Assembly: GCA_025936825.1 (NCBI GenBank)
Contig: JAICSO010000005.1
Location: 62,001-126,000 of the forward strand
Origin: Terriglobales bacterium
GTDB taxonomy: Bacteria; Acidobacteriota; Terriglobia; Terriglobales; Acidobacteriaceae
Reading direction: 5' to 3'
DNA length: 64,000 nucleotides
How positions within the stretch are numbered: the first letter of the stretch is position 1; each line of letters starts with the position of its first letter. Positions 1 to 7,750 of the stretch are shown in pieces. The notes beneath the pieces are model-generated. The model was not told the origin of the DNA. It worked only from the letters and a program-made list of their open reading frames with translations, and made no database searches. The translations under genes were made by a program, and so were the position numbers.

Positions 1-572
1 CCCAGGCAGGAATGATCGTGCCGGCCGATATCAACGGCGACCTCAACCAGGACCTCCTCCACTTCAACCAGTTCGCTGGTGGCATTTACCCGATTATTGA
101 TCCTCACGGTGGATATGAATATGTCATGGGACTCGGCAATGACATGCTGGGCACCCAGGGGAGTTTCTCCAGTAGCTGGATTAGCGCTGTCACGTTCCGC
201 GATATGGATGGCGATTCCCGCGCGGACTATGTGGTCATCGACTGGCTCACAAATCAGCTTGGCGTCGGAATTCAGACCGGCGGTTACAAAAATTGCCCTC
301 CGCCAAACTCAGCAAAGCTCGCAGCGAAGATCTGCGGCGTCTCGAATGGCGCGACGGTGAGCTCACCGCTACTGCTCAGAGCGTCAGGTAATTCGCCTGC
401 CGGAGTGAGTCAATTGCAGGTTTGGATCGACGGAAAGAAGCAGTACATCAAGTGGGGCGACCAGCTGGCAAAGAAGTTTGCGCTCACCTCCGGCAAGCAT
501 CGCATTGCGGTCGTCGCGAATGATCAGTACATCGGGAGTGCAACTACAGCGGTAAATGTGACCGTGCCGTAG
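1..572 (+). CDS. Secreted FG-GAP/VCBS repeat protein with C-terminal Ig-like domain (5' partial)
   Basis: The reading frame is open to the left edge, so the start lies outside the window and only the last ~190 codons are visible. Two Asp-rich calcium-loop motifs (DINGDLNQD and DMDGDSRAD) are typical of FG-GAP/VCBS beta-propeller repeats. They are followed by a ~85-residue Ig-like domain beginning near KICGVSNGATVSSP and ending at the stop. Such propeller-plus-Ig proteins are usually exported, and in Acidobacteriota they are common, often large, and of unknown binding specificity. The same Ig style (GATV, then a last strand of alternating T and V) recurs in the secreted protein at 16048. The in-frame ATG at 12 is internal to the propeller and is not the true start. 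Family is fairly sure; function is unknown. Confidence 0.75.
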   Translation, partial: QAGMIVPADINGDLNQDLLHFNQFAGGIYPIIDPHGGYEYVMGLGNDMLGTQGSFSSSWISAVTFRDMDGDSRADYVVIDWLTNQLGVGIQTGGYKNCPPPNSAKLAAKICGVSNGATVSSPLLLRASGNSPAGVSQLQVWIDGKKQYIKWGDQLAKKFALTSGKHRIAVVANDQYIGSATTAVNVTVP

Positions 573-656
573 GAATTCGTTCCACCCCGCCGTTGACAAA
601 CCCTTTCCGGCGTAGCAAAATTCCCGCCCGTCAAACAAGCACGATCCGGAGGTCCC

Positions 657-1487
657 ATGACAATTCGTGGAAAGTACGCTCTGATTACGGGCGGCTCGCG
701 TGGCATTGGACGCGGTATCGCCCTGAAGTTAGCCGAAAGCGGTTTAAACGTCGCCATCAACTACTATCGCAACGAGGCCGCGGCCAAAGACACTTTGGCC
801 AAAGTGCGCGCGCTCGGATCGAATGGCTTCATCGTGCAAGCGGATGTCTGCCATCCCGAGGAAATCTCCCGCATGTTCCGCCAAGTGAAAGACGAATTTG
901 GTGCGCTCGATATTTTCGTCAGTAACGCGCGCACGGAAGCCCCGACTTTCTACCAGCCAACGATGGAAATCACTCTCGACAAGTGGGACACAGCAGTCGA
1001 CTCCCAGGCGAAAGCGTTTCTGGTGGGCGTGCGCGAGGCCAGCGGGATCATGCGCGAAGGAGGGCGCGTCATAGCCATCACCTATGCGCCGGGCGGACGT
1101 TTTGGCAGTTGGCAGCCATGGGTCGCCATGGGTGCGGCGAAGTCTGCGCTGGAAGTTCTATGCCGCTATTTTGCGGTCGCCCTTGCCTCGCGAGGAATTA
1201 CGGTCAACGCCCTGAGTCCCGGATGGATCGAAGACAGCGTACTGAACAGCCTCCCGGAACCGGTCCAGAAAACCATTCATGAGTGGCATGAAGGCGGCTG
1301 GACTCCCATGGGACGGCTTGGAACACCGGCAGACATCGGCAACGCGGTTACGCTGCTGTGTTCGGAAGAGGCAGGATGGATTACGGGTCAAACCATCGCG
1401 GTGGACGGAGGCGCCTCGTTGATGGATGGTGCGTTGCCGCTGGAGATTCAGCAATCGACGCCCCAAAGAGCGAAAACGGCTGCCTAA
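657..1487 (+). CDS. SDR oxidoreductase, enoyl-ACP-reductase-like (FabI/FabL type), atypical active site
   Basis: 276-residue short-chain dehydrogenase/reductase. The N-terminal NAD(P)-binding glycine motif TGGSRGIGRG (11-20) and the C-terminal GQTIAVDGG are clear. The stretch around residues 155-166 (WVAMGAAKSALE) resembles the FabI/FabL active-site helix, where Tyr-x6-Lys is usual. Here Lys162 is kept but the Tyr position holds Trp155, and the classical YxxxK position holds Met158; Tyr143 may match the second FabI tyrosine. The NNAG motif is altered to SNAR. The ATG follows a GGAGGT Shine-Dalgarno at 647-652. If active it would reduce an enoyl or keto group with NAD(P)H, but the missing Tyr makes the reaction uncertain. 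It ends 32 bp from a convergent flavoprotein gene. Confidence 0.82.
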   Translation: MTIRGKYALITGGSRGIGRGIALKLAESGLNVAINYYRNEAAAKDTLAKVRALGSNGFIVQADVCHPEEISRMFRQVKDEFGALDIFVSNARTEAPTFYQPTMEITLDKWDTAVDSQAKAFLVGVREASGIMREGGRVIAITYAPGGRFGSWQPWVAMGAAKSALEVLCRYFAVALASRGITVNALSPGWIEDSVLNSLPEPVQKTIHEWHEGGWTPMGRLGTPADIGNAVTLLCSEEAGWITGQTIAVDGGASLMDGALPLEIQQSTPQRAKTAA

Positions 1488-1519
1488 GTTCCGGCCCCCT
1501 GTTTCGCTAATATCGCCGA

Positions 1520-2740
1520 TTACGCTGCTTGCGACAGCGGCTGCTTTGCATCACTGAGGCGACTTGCGGCCACCTTGTGTCCGGTCTTGATCCACTCCGG
1601 TGCGACGTTCCGCTCCTCGTCAGGACGGTTCATCACGAACGCAGCCACGACTCGCGAGTCTTTGAGCCACCAGGCGCTGAAACTCGAAGTGTGTGCGTCA
1701 CCTCGAATGGCGACGTCGGTTGAGCCTTCTGAATCTCCCCACAGTTCGTAGGAGAGATCGAACACGTCCGAGAAGAAGTAAGGAACGTGCACGAATGGCT
1801 GGCGATCGCCCGTTACAATGCGGGCCCAGTGCTGTCCTTGTGACACGGCGTTGTCCCAGTGCTCGACCCGGCGCCGCTTGCCGAAAATTCGGTCAGGATA
1901 ATTAGCTACATCGCCCGCGGCATAGATTCCTGCAATCTCAGTTTCCAGAAATTCATTCACAACGAATCCGTTCTCGACCCGCAAGCCGTGCTCAAACCTG
2001 TCTGTCGTGGGACTAACCCCGATTCCCGCCACGACCAGGTCACACGCGATCTCTTGTCCATTGCTCAGTTTTGCCGAGCGCACCGAACCGCTGCCGTTTA
2101 GAGCATCAACACTCACTTGCTTCATGATGTGCACACCGCGCGAAGAATAGTAGTTGTCGAAGAAAGCAGAGATCTCCGGGCTGAATACGCGGCTCCAGAC
2201 GCGGTCTTCGCGAATGACGAGTGTGGTTTCGATATTCTTCTGCGCCAAAACCGAAGCCACTTCCATTCCAATAAAGCCTCCGCCGATGACGACGGCTTTC
2301 TTTGCTCCCGATGCTTTCGATCGGATGTTTTCCGAGTCGCCCATGGAACGCAGGTAAAACACGCCGGCCAGATCTTTCCCAGGCGAATCCAGCTTGCGCG
2401 GCTGCGCCCCGGTGGCGATGAGAAGATTTTCGAATCCAATCTGCTCTCCCGAAGAAGTGCGCAGAGATCTAGAACTGGGGTCCACTTTCGCGACCAATGT
2501 TCGCAGCTTCACATCAATGCTGTGTTCTCGATACCAATCAGCCGGATTGATGAGAATGCCATCCGCAGAATCTTTCCCCGAGAGAAATCCTTTTGAGAGC
2601 GGAGGCCGCTCATACGGCAGCGCCGAGTCCGAAGAAACAATGACCAGTTCTCCAGGTTTCAGCCCACGTTCGACTAGTTCTTTGGCCGCGTAGCCAGCGA
2701 CCATCCCGCCACCGAGAATCACGTATTTTGTTCGATTCAT
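1520..2740 (-). CDS. FAD-dependent NAD(P)H:ferredoxin/rubredoxin reductase-type oxidoreductase
   Basis: About 406 residues from the ATG at 2740 (a TTG five codons upstream at 2755 is the alternative). It has two Rossmann motifs: the FAD site VILGGGMVAG close to the N-terminus and the NAD site VVIGGGFIGMEVA near residue 150. The FAD-closing motif YAAGDVANYP lies near residue 280, and the early signature LPYERPPLSKGFL is typical of the BenD/ferredoxin reductase and apoptosis-inducing-factor-like group. These enzymes pass electrons from NAD(P)H to a ferredoxin, rubredoxin or monodehydroascorbate-type acceptor. No ferredoxin or oxygenase gene is adjacent, so the partner is unknown. It is probably a cytosolic single-gene unit, convergent with the SDR gene on its 3' side. 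Confidence 0.85.
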   Translation of the reverse strand: MNRTKYVILGGGMVAGYAAKELVERGLKPGELVIVSSDSALPYERPPLSKGFLSGKDSADGILINPADWYREHSIDVKLRTLVAKVDPSSRSLRTSSGEQIGFENLLIATGAQPRKLDSPGKDLAGVFYLRSMGDSENIRSKASGAKKAVVIGGGFIGMEVASVLAQKNIETTLVIREDRVWSRVFSPEISAFFDNYYSSRGVHIMKQVSVDALNGSGSVRSAKLSNGQEIACDLVVAGIGVSPTTDRFEHGLRVENGFVVNEFLETEIAGIYAAGDVANYPDRIFGKRRRVEHWDNAVSQGQHWARIVTGDRQPFVHVPYFFSDVFDLSYELWGDSEGSTDVAIRGDAHTSSFSAWWLKDSRVVAAFVMNRPDEERNVAPEWIKTGHKVAASRLSDAKQPLSQAA

Positions 2741-3043
2741 ATGCGTCGCTCGCAATAACGTTCCGTAACAATCAGTTTCTACGACCGCTGTGCATTGGAT
2801 AGCAGCAAGAGGCGACGGGTTACACCGAACACACCCTTATTACCTGCGTAATTCTCTTCGGTAACCAGGCCTTCCAAAGGGGGATGCAAACCTCCTACTA
2901 TGAACACGATCCGCCCATCCAGCAACATATTTCCGGAACTCGCGTTTGTATATGCGAGGTTAGGTTAAATGTTCGCTGTTTCGCCACTCGATCTGAATCG
3001 CCCGGTCGTCCGCAACATGCGGCGCTGGGCCAGAGGAGAGAAC
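2741..3043. other. Divergent intergenic region, 303 bp
   Basis: This stretch separates the flavoprotein gene (minus strand) from the aromatic-repeat protein gene (plus strand) and must hold both promoters. An in-frame ATG at 2969 would extend the downstream gene but has no ribosome site. I see no convincing -35/-10 pair, repeat or small gene. Confidence 0.4.
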
Positions 3044-4030
3044 ATGCGTACTACCCGATTCATCCGCTTGGCGCTATTTGCGCTTATGCTCGTCGTCATT
3101 CCGGCGTCTTCGTTTGCCGGAGTATTTGTTTCCGTGACCGTTGCGCCGCCGGTATTGCCGGTGTACACGCAGCCGCCATGCCCCGGAGAGGGCTACATCT
3201 GGACGCCCGGATACTGGGCCTATGGTCCGGACGGCTACTACTGGGTTCCCGGAACGTGGGTGATGGCGCCTGAGCCCGGTTTGCTGTGGACGCCCGGCTA
3301 CTGGGGTTGGTCGGAGGCGCATTACATCTGGCATCCGGGATATTGGGGGCCGCACGTCGGCTTCTACGGTGGCGTGAACTACGGCTTCGGCTACTTCGGC
3401 GTTGGCTTCTCAGGGGGATACTGGCACGGCCGCGACTTCTACTACAACCGCAGCGTCACCAATGTGCACATCACCAATGTCCACATTTATAACAAGACGG
3501 TTGTAAATAACATCAGAGTCAATCGCGTCAGCTACAACGGCGGCCGGGGTGGAATCAACATGCGCCCACGTCCTGAGGAAGAGCGCGCATTTCACGAACG
3601 CCATTTCGAAGCGACGCACATGCAGATGGAGCACGAACACGGCGCCGCAGGCAACCGCGCTTTCCTGGCGTCGGTGAATCACGGGCGGCCCTCAATCGGG
3701 GCCACAGCGCGTCCGAACGAGTTCCATGGACATGACGTGAGATCTTCGCGTCCGGAACCGAAGTATCGGCCAGGCAATCGCGGCATGGACCGCGACGTTC
3801 CTCACCCGAACGCGCGTAACATGGATCGTCCGATGCCGCACCAGAATGATCGCGGCAATCGTGGTGGACAGTCTTACAACGCACCGCGACCTGAGAACCA
3901 CGGTCGTCCAGAAGTGCGCCAGAGCGACTACCATCCAGCTCCGCACGGACAAAATGCTGGACCCCGCGGTGGAACGCCCGATCATGGACGCGGTGAAGAC
4001 CGCGGCGGTAAGGACCACGGCCGCCACTAA
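3044..4030 (+). CDS. Secreted WxPGxW aromatic-repeat protein (YXWGXW/BcpO-like)
   Basis: 328 residues from the ATG at 3044, chosen because AGAGGAGAG sits just upstream (3032-3040) and it gives a clean signal peptide (residues 1-25, cleavage after SSFA). Four copies of an aromatic hexapeptide follow: WTPGYW (53-58), WVPGTW (67-72), WTPGYW (82-87) and WHPGYW (96-101), then a Gly/Tyr/Phe-rich stretch. From about residue 180 to the end the chain is His/Pro/Arg/Gly-rich and probably disordered. Repeats of this kind occur in the BcpO-related WXXGXW family of exported proteins of unknown role, probably in the periplasm or on the surface. A rho-independent terminator follows. The FecR protein at 25242 carries a similar aromatic repeat region. 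Confidence 0.72.
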   Translation: MRTTRFIRLALFALMLVVIPASSFAGVFVSVTVAPPVLPVYTQPPCPGEGYIWTPGYWAYGPDGYYWVPGTWVMAPEPGLLWTPGYWGWSEAHYIWHPGYWGPHVGFYGGVNYGFGYFGVGFSGGYWHGRDFYYNRSVTNVHITNVHIYNKTVVNNIRVNRVSYNGGRGGINMRPRPEEERAFHERHFEATHMQMEHEHGAAGNRAFLASVNHGRPSIGATARPNEFHGHDVRSSRPEPKYRPGNRGMDRDVPHPNARNMDRPMPHQNDRGNRGGQSYNAPRPENHGRPEVRQSDYHPAPHGQNAGPRGGTPDHGRGEDRGGKDHGRH

Positions 4031-4051
4031 TCGCTTACCGGTTTATCAGAC

Positions 4052-4084
4052 AAACGGCCTCACTCATGTCAGGCCGTTTCTTTG
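4052..4084 (+). terminator. Rho-independent terminator after the aromatic-repeat gene
   Basis: A perfect 9-bp inverted repeat AAACGGCCT/AGGCCGTTT has a 10-nt loop and is followed by a T-rich stretch (CTTTG). It lies 22 bp after the stop at 4030 and before the convergent permease gene, so it may serve both strands. Confidence 0.75.
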
Positions 4085-4107
4085 TACCGCAATCTTCTCC
4101 AAGACGA

Positions 4108-5364
4108 TTACTCGTACCGCAACGCTTCGATCGGATCGAGTCTGGACGCGCGGACGGCGGGAATCATGCCGCTCACCAGTCCCACGATCGCGAGGATGGT
4201 CGTTGAAACCAGCACGGTCACCGGTGAGATGATCAGACGAATGTCTCCTGCCTCGCCGTGCTGGGCCAGCGCGCTATAGAACGTCAGCTTTCCAAAACAA
4301 ACCGAGATGATGTAGGCAAGGACGATCCCAAACACCCCCCCTAGAAACGTGATGGCCAACGCCTCACCCAGGAACTGGCGCAGAATATCAAAACGGCGAG
4401 CGCCCAGCGCCTTCTCCACGCCAATCTCCCGCGTTCGCTGCGTCACGCTTACCAGCATGATATTCATCAGGCCAATTCCGCCGATACCCAACGTTAGTGC
4501 CCCGATGAACGCGAGCAGGACTTGCAGGGCGATGGTGATGACGTTGAACTCGGTCAACTGCTCCATCAGGCAGAAAATCATCAGAGCCCGCTTGTCGTCG
4601 GGACGAAAGTTGTGTTGTGCGGCCATCGCGTTGCGAACCGAGCGTTCCACCGCGCCGAAATCGTACCCAAGAAACTCGAGCCAGATCGCGTCGATGTAGT
4701 ACGTGTCGCGGAAGTCGCTCATGGTCGGAAACGGAATATGCACCACGCGATTGATGTCGTTATTCTCATTGCCTTCCTGCGGCCTGGGTTTGAGGACGCC
4801 GATGACTTCATAAGGAATTCCCGCAATGCGGACCCTCTGTCCTATGGCATAGCGGCCAGAGAACAGCTTCTGTTTGGCCTCCCACCCCAGGACGCAGACC
4901 CGCGCCCGTTGCTGCATGTCCTCCGGACCATAAAAACGGCCAGCTTCCACTTGTAGATTCTGAATATCTCGCAGCATGGGGTAGCCGCCATGAACCGTCC
5001 AGGTATAAGAACGTCCTTCGTAGCTGATCAGCGTGTTGTAGAAGGATTCCGGAGTTATTTTGAGGACGTGCGGAACATTGGCGACAATGCGGTCCATGTC
5101 ATCTTTGGTCAGGCGAACATTGACCCCCGCCTTGTTGCCTCCAGCCTGCATTGAGGTGCGGCCGCCCACGACCACCATCGCCTGCATCGCGGCATAGCTC
5201 TTGAAGATGTTGACGATGGCGGTTGAGAATCCCGTCCCGTAAGCCATTAAGAGGACGACGGTCGCAATTCCCCATGCCATACCCAGCATGGTGAGCGCGG
5301 TGCGTCGGCGGTTGAAGGTGAGCGACGCATATGCCTGTGTGAGGATATCTTTCCCTCGAACCAT
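4108..5364 (-). CDS. MacB-like ABC transporter permease (MacB_PCD/FtsX)
   Basis: 418 residues. A first membrane helix lies at about residues 20-45 (LTMLGMAWGIATVVLLMAYG), followed by a ~200-residue periplasmic MacB_PCD domain and a C-terminal FtsX domain with three helices. It includes VTQRTREIGVEKALGARR, the coupling-helix signature of this permease type, and ends with the usual ASRLDPIEALRYE. The ATG starts immediately after the stop codon of the upstream permease gene, so the two are co-transcribed. MacB-type permeases move substrates across the periplasm by mechanotransmission rather than carrying them through the inner membrane. No ATPase domain is fused and no ATPase gene is adjacent. 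The substrate is unknown. Confidence 0.9.
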   Translation of the reverse strand: MVRGKDILTQAYASLTFNRRRTALTMLGMAWGIATVVLLMAYGTGFSTAIVNIFKSYAAMQAMVVVGGRTSMQAGGNKAGVNVRLTKDDMDRIVANVPHVLKITPESFYNTLISYEGRSYTWTVHGGYPMLRDIQNLQVEAGRFYGPEDMQQRARVCVLGWEAKQKLFSGRYAIGQRVRIAGIPYEVIGVLKPRPQEGNENNDINRVVHIPFPTMSDFRDTYYIDAIWLEFLGYDFGAVERSVRNAMAAQHNFRPDDKRALMIFCLMEQLTEFNVITIALQVLLAFIGALTLGIGGIGLMNIMLVSVTQRTREIGVEKALGARRFDILRQFLGEALAITFLGGVFGIVLAYIISVCFGKLTFYSALAQHGEAGDIRLIISPVTVLVSTTILAIVGLVSGMIPAVRASRLDPIEALRYE

Positions 5365-6612
5365 TCACGACTCCTGACGAAGCGCTTCCACCGGCGCGAG
5401 CAATGCCGCACGGCGCGCGGGATAGAGTCCCGCGACGATTCCGGCGATGGTGAGACTTCCGATGGCCAGCACAGCAGACTGCAGGTAAATGTGCGGCAGT
5501 TCGAATCCATCGATCGGCGGCGCAAGTTCTAAAAGCTTGGTAACGGCAAAGGCTCCGGCAAGGCCAACCAGTCCACTCAAGAACGTCAGCATGAGGCCTT
5601 CGACAAAGAACTGAAACAAGATGGTGCGGTGCGTAGCGCCCAATGCTTTGCACAATCCGATCTCCGAAGTGCGTTCTGTCACCGTGACCAGCATGATGTT
5701 GACCACCCCCACCGCTCCCAGTCCGAGGGTTACAAGCCCGACCGCGCCGAGGAATGCGTCCATGGCGTCGGAAATCCTCCCGACCATTTCGGCGCTCGCA
5801 ATCGTGTCCCAATCGTCGAAGGCGTCGGGCGTTTCAGGATCAAAACCGTGGTTTCGAGCGACGATCGCACGCACGGCTTTCTTCGTCTGCTCGTGCTGCT
5901 CGCGTGTGACCGGTTGGTAAGCGACGTACTTCACCGCATTGGCGTTGCCTTCACCTTGCATCGGGAAATAGGTCTGCATGGTGCTGTACGGCATCACCAG
6001 TCGCATGTTCTGGTCGTTCGTGTTGCCGTGTCCAATGTTCTGGATGGTGCCGATCACCTGGAATGGCACGCCGTTGATCAAAAGCCGGCTACCAATCACA
6101 GGACGACCGGGGAATAGCAATCGCACGAATTCCGTGCCAATTACGCAGACGTTATTGCGCTGGCGTTCGTCGTTCCAGTTGGGCCAGCGTCCCTGGCTGA
6201 GCGGTTGGTATCGGATGTCATAGAACTGGGGCTCGGAGCCATCCACGTAGCCATTGCTGCTGCCAAACTCGCTCACCAGTCGGAGGTCGCCGCGGTAAAT
6301 CACGGGCGCAGCATTGCGGACGAACTGCGACGCTCGAATGTCGAGATAGTCCTGGTAGGTCAAGTAGTACTGGCGCGAAGAAAGCTGACTGCCTCCCACC
6401 GCGGGGACACGCCCGTTGAAGATCTGCATGTAGTCTTCACCGAACTTTGCGAGACTCTTCTTCGTGCCCGCACGAAAACCTTCGCCCAGCCCAACCAGAA
6501 GCAGCAGGGAACCGACTCCCCAGGCAATGCCGAACATGGTGAGGAATGAGCGCAGCTTATGCGCCCAGATTGCGTCAAAGACTTGGCGGAGGCTGTCGAG
6601 GAATCGCCTCAT
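5365..6612 (-). CDS. MacB-like ABC transporter permease (MacB_PCD/FtsX)
   Basis: 415 residues with the same build as its downstream neighbour: first helix near residues 18-40 (LTMFGIAWGVGSLLLLVG), a periplasmic domain, and three C-terminal helices with VTERTSEIGLCKALGAT and the final ARRAALLAPVEALRQES. It is paralogous to the 4108-5364 protein but clearly diverged. The stop codon abuts the start of that gene with no spacer. The pair could form a heterodimeric permease. The ATP-binding subunit and membrane-fusion protein must be encoded elsewhere; no ATPase gene lies within the bases to 6784. Tandem orphan FtsX permeases are frequent in Acidobacteriota (established knowledge). Confidence 0.9.
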   Translation of the reverse strand: MRRFLDSLRQVFDAIWAHKLRSFLTMFGIAWGVGSLLLLVGLGEGFRAGTKKSLAKFGEDYMQIFNGRVPAVGGSQLSSRQYYLTYQDYLDIRASQFVRNAAPVIYRGDLRLVSEFGSSNGYVDGSEPQFYDIRYQPLSQGRWPNWNDERQRNNVCVIGTEFVRLLFPGRPVIGSRLLINGVPFQVIGTIQNIGHGNTNDQNMRLVMPYSTMQTYFPMQGEGNANAVKYVAYQPVTREQHEQTKKAVRAIVARNHGFDPETPDAFDDWDTIASAEMVGRISDAMDAFLGAVGLVTLGLGAVGVVNIMLVTVTERTSEIGLCKALGATHRTILFQFFVEGLMLTFLSGLVGLAGAFAVTKLLELAPPIDGFELPHIYLQSAVLAIGSLTIAGIVAGLYPARRAALLAPVEALRQES

Positions 6613-6698
6613 AGGTGGATTTACGAAACTCGAAGCAACAAAGTTCCTAAATACTCAGACGTGCAGGTGCGTTTTACGTCATGACCAGGGACAAGTGC

Positions 6699-6714
6699 TG
6701 TGACTCTGATCACG
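6699..6714 (+). promoter_or_regulatory. Candidate CRP/FNR-family operator
   Basis: TGTGACTCTGATCACG matches the CRP consensus half-sites TGTGA-N6-TCACA at nine of ten defined bases. It lies about 70 bp before the ATG at 6784 and about 85 bp before the divergent permease operon, so it could control either. This is a pattern match only. Confidence 0.35.
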
Positions 6715-6783
6715 GTCCGCAGGTCTGGCGTGACGAGCAGCCCTTTGCCGCAACTTGGCTGCGCTGGTAGGGTTTAGGTGGAA

Positions 6784-7743
6784 ATGAAAGTCTTGCATTA
6801 CTTTCCCTCGGCACTGGTTGTCTGCCTGTTTCTTCCGTTGATAGCTCGGGCGCAAAAACCTAATGAGGAACTGCCGGCGGTCCCGCCGAATCAGGCCGAA
6901 GCGGCTGCGAAGGCAGCTCTCGACCTCACGCCCGACGCGAACGGCTCGCTGTCGCAGGCGAAAATGCAGGAATTGTTTCGCGCTGTGGCTGCCAAGGACC
7001 TCGAAAATGACAAGCGCCTCCGCGATTACACCTACATCGAGCGCGAGGTTCAAAACAAGATGGACTCCAGAGGAAAAGTTCAGTCCACCGAGACCAAGAC
7101 TTACGAGGTCCTGCAGATTTATGGCGAGCAGGTGCAACGGCTGACCGAAAAGGACGATAAGCCGCTGTCAAAGAAGGACGCCGACAAGGAAGAAGAGAAG
7201 ATCCAGAAGATCATCGAGAAACGCAAGAACGAATCCGACTCTGATCGAAAAAAGCGTCTTGAGCGGGAAGAGAAAGATCGCGAGCAGGGCCGTAAATTCG
7301 TCACCGAAGTCGCCGATGCCTACAATTTCAAGCTGGTCGGGACCGAGCAAGTCGGCGGTCGAGATGCTTGGGTCATCGATGGCGAGCCGCGTCCAGGGTT
7401 CGTCCCCCACATGAAAGAGTCGAAACTCCTCTCCAAATTTCACGGCCGGGTGTGGATCGACAAAGCCGACCTGCAACTTGCCAAGATGGACGTCGAATGT
7501 CTGGACACTATTTCCTTCGGGCTATTCCTCGCCCGGTTTCACAAAGGCTCGCGCCTCATGCTGGAGCAAACCCGGGTGAACGACGAGGTGTGGCTGCCGG
7601 CGCACGTGACGGCAAAGATCGATGTCCGGGTCGCGCTGGTGAAAGGATTCAATGTCGGCCTGCAGCAGACTTTTCGAGACTACAAGAAGTTCCGAGCATC
7701 CTCGAAGATTGTCAGAGTGGAAGAGACGCAAGATCAAAAATGA
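6784..7743 (+). CDS. Secreted protein of unknown function, possibly LolA-like fold
   Basis: 319 residues from the ATG at 6784, preferred over the GTG at 6778 because AGGTGG lies just upstream. The signal peptide covers residues 1-23 (cleavage after IARA). A highly charged Lys/Glu/Asp region at about 120-170 is predicted helical or coiled. The C-terminal half (DAWVIDGEPRPGFVP, WIDKADLQLAKMDVE, then DEVWLPAHVTAKIDVRV) has the alternating-strand look of outer-membrane lipoprotein-sorting proteins, where a two-part beta half-barrel binds lipid. That resemblance is by eye. It is divergent from the permease pair, sharing a promoter region with a CRP-like site, and convergent with the sulfatase-type gene 7 bp beyond. 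Function unknown. Confidence 0.6.
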   Translation: MKVLHYFPSALVVCLFLPLIARAQKPNEELPAVPPNQAEAAAKAALDLTPDANGSLSQAKMQELFRAVAAKDLENDKRLRDYTYIEREVQNKMDSRGKVQSTETKTYEVLQIYGEQVQRLTEKDDKPLSKKDADKEEEKIQKIIEKRKNESDSDRKKRLEREEKDREQGRKFVTEVADAYNFKLVGTEQVGGRDAWVIDGEPRPGFVPHMKESKLLSKFHGRVWIDKADLQLAKMDVECLDTISFGLFLARFHKGSRLMLEQTRVNDEVWLPAHVTAKIDVRVALVKGFNVGLQQTFRDYKKFRASSKIVRVEETQDQK

Positions 7744-7750
7744 CCGTGTA

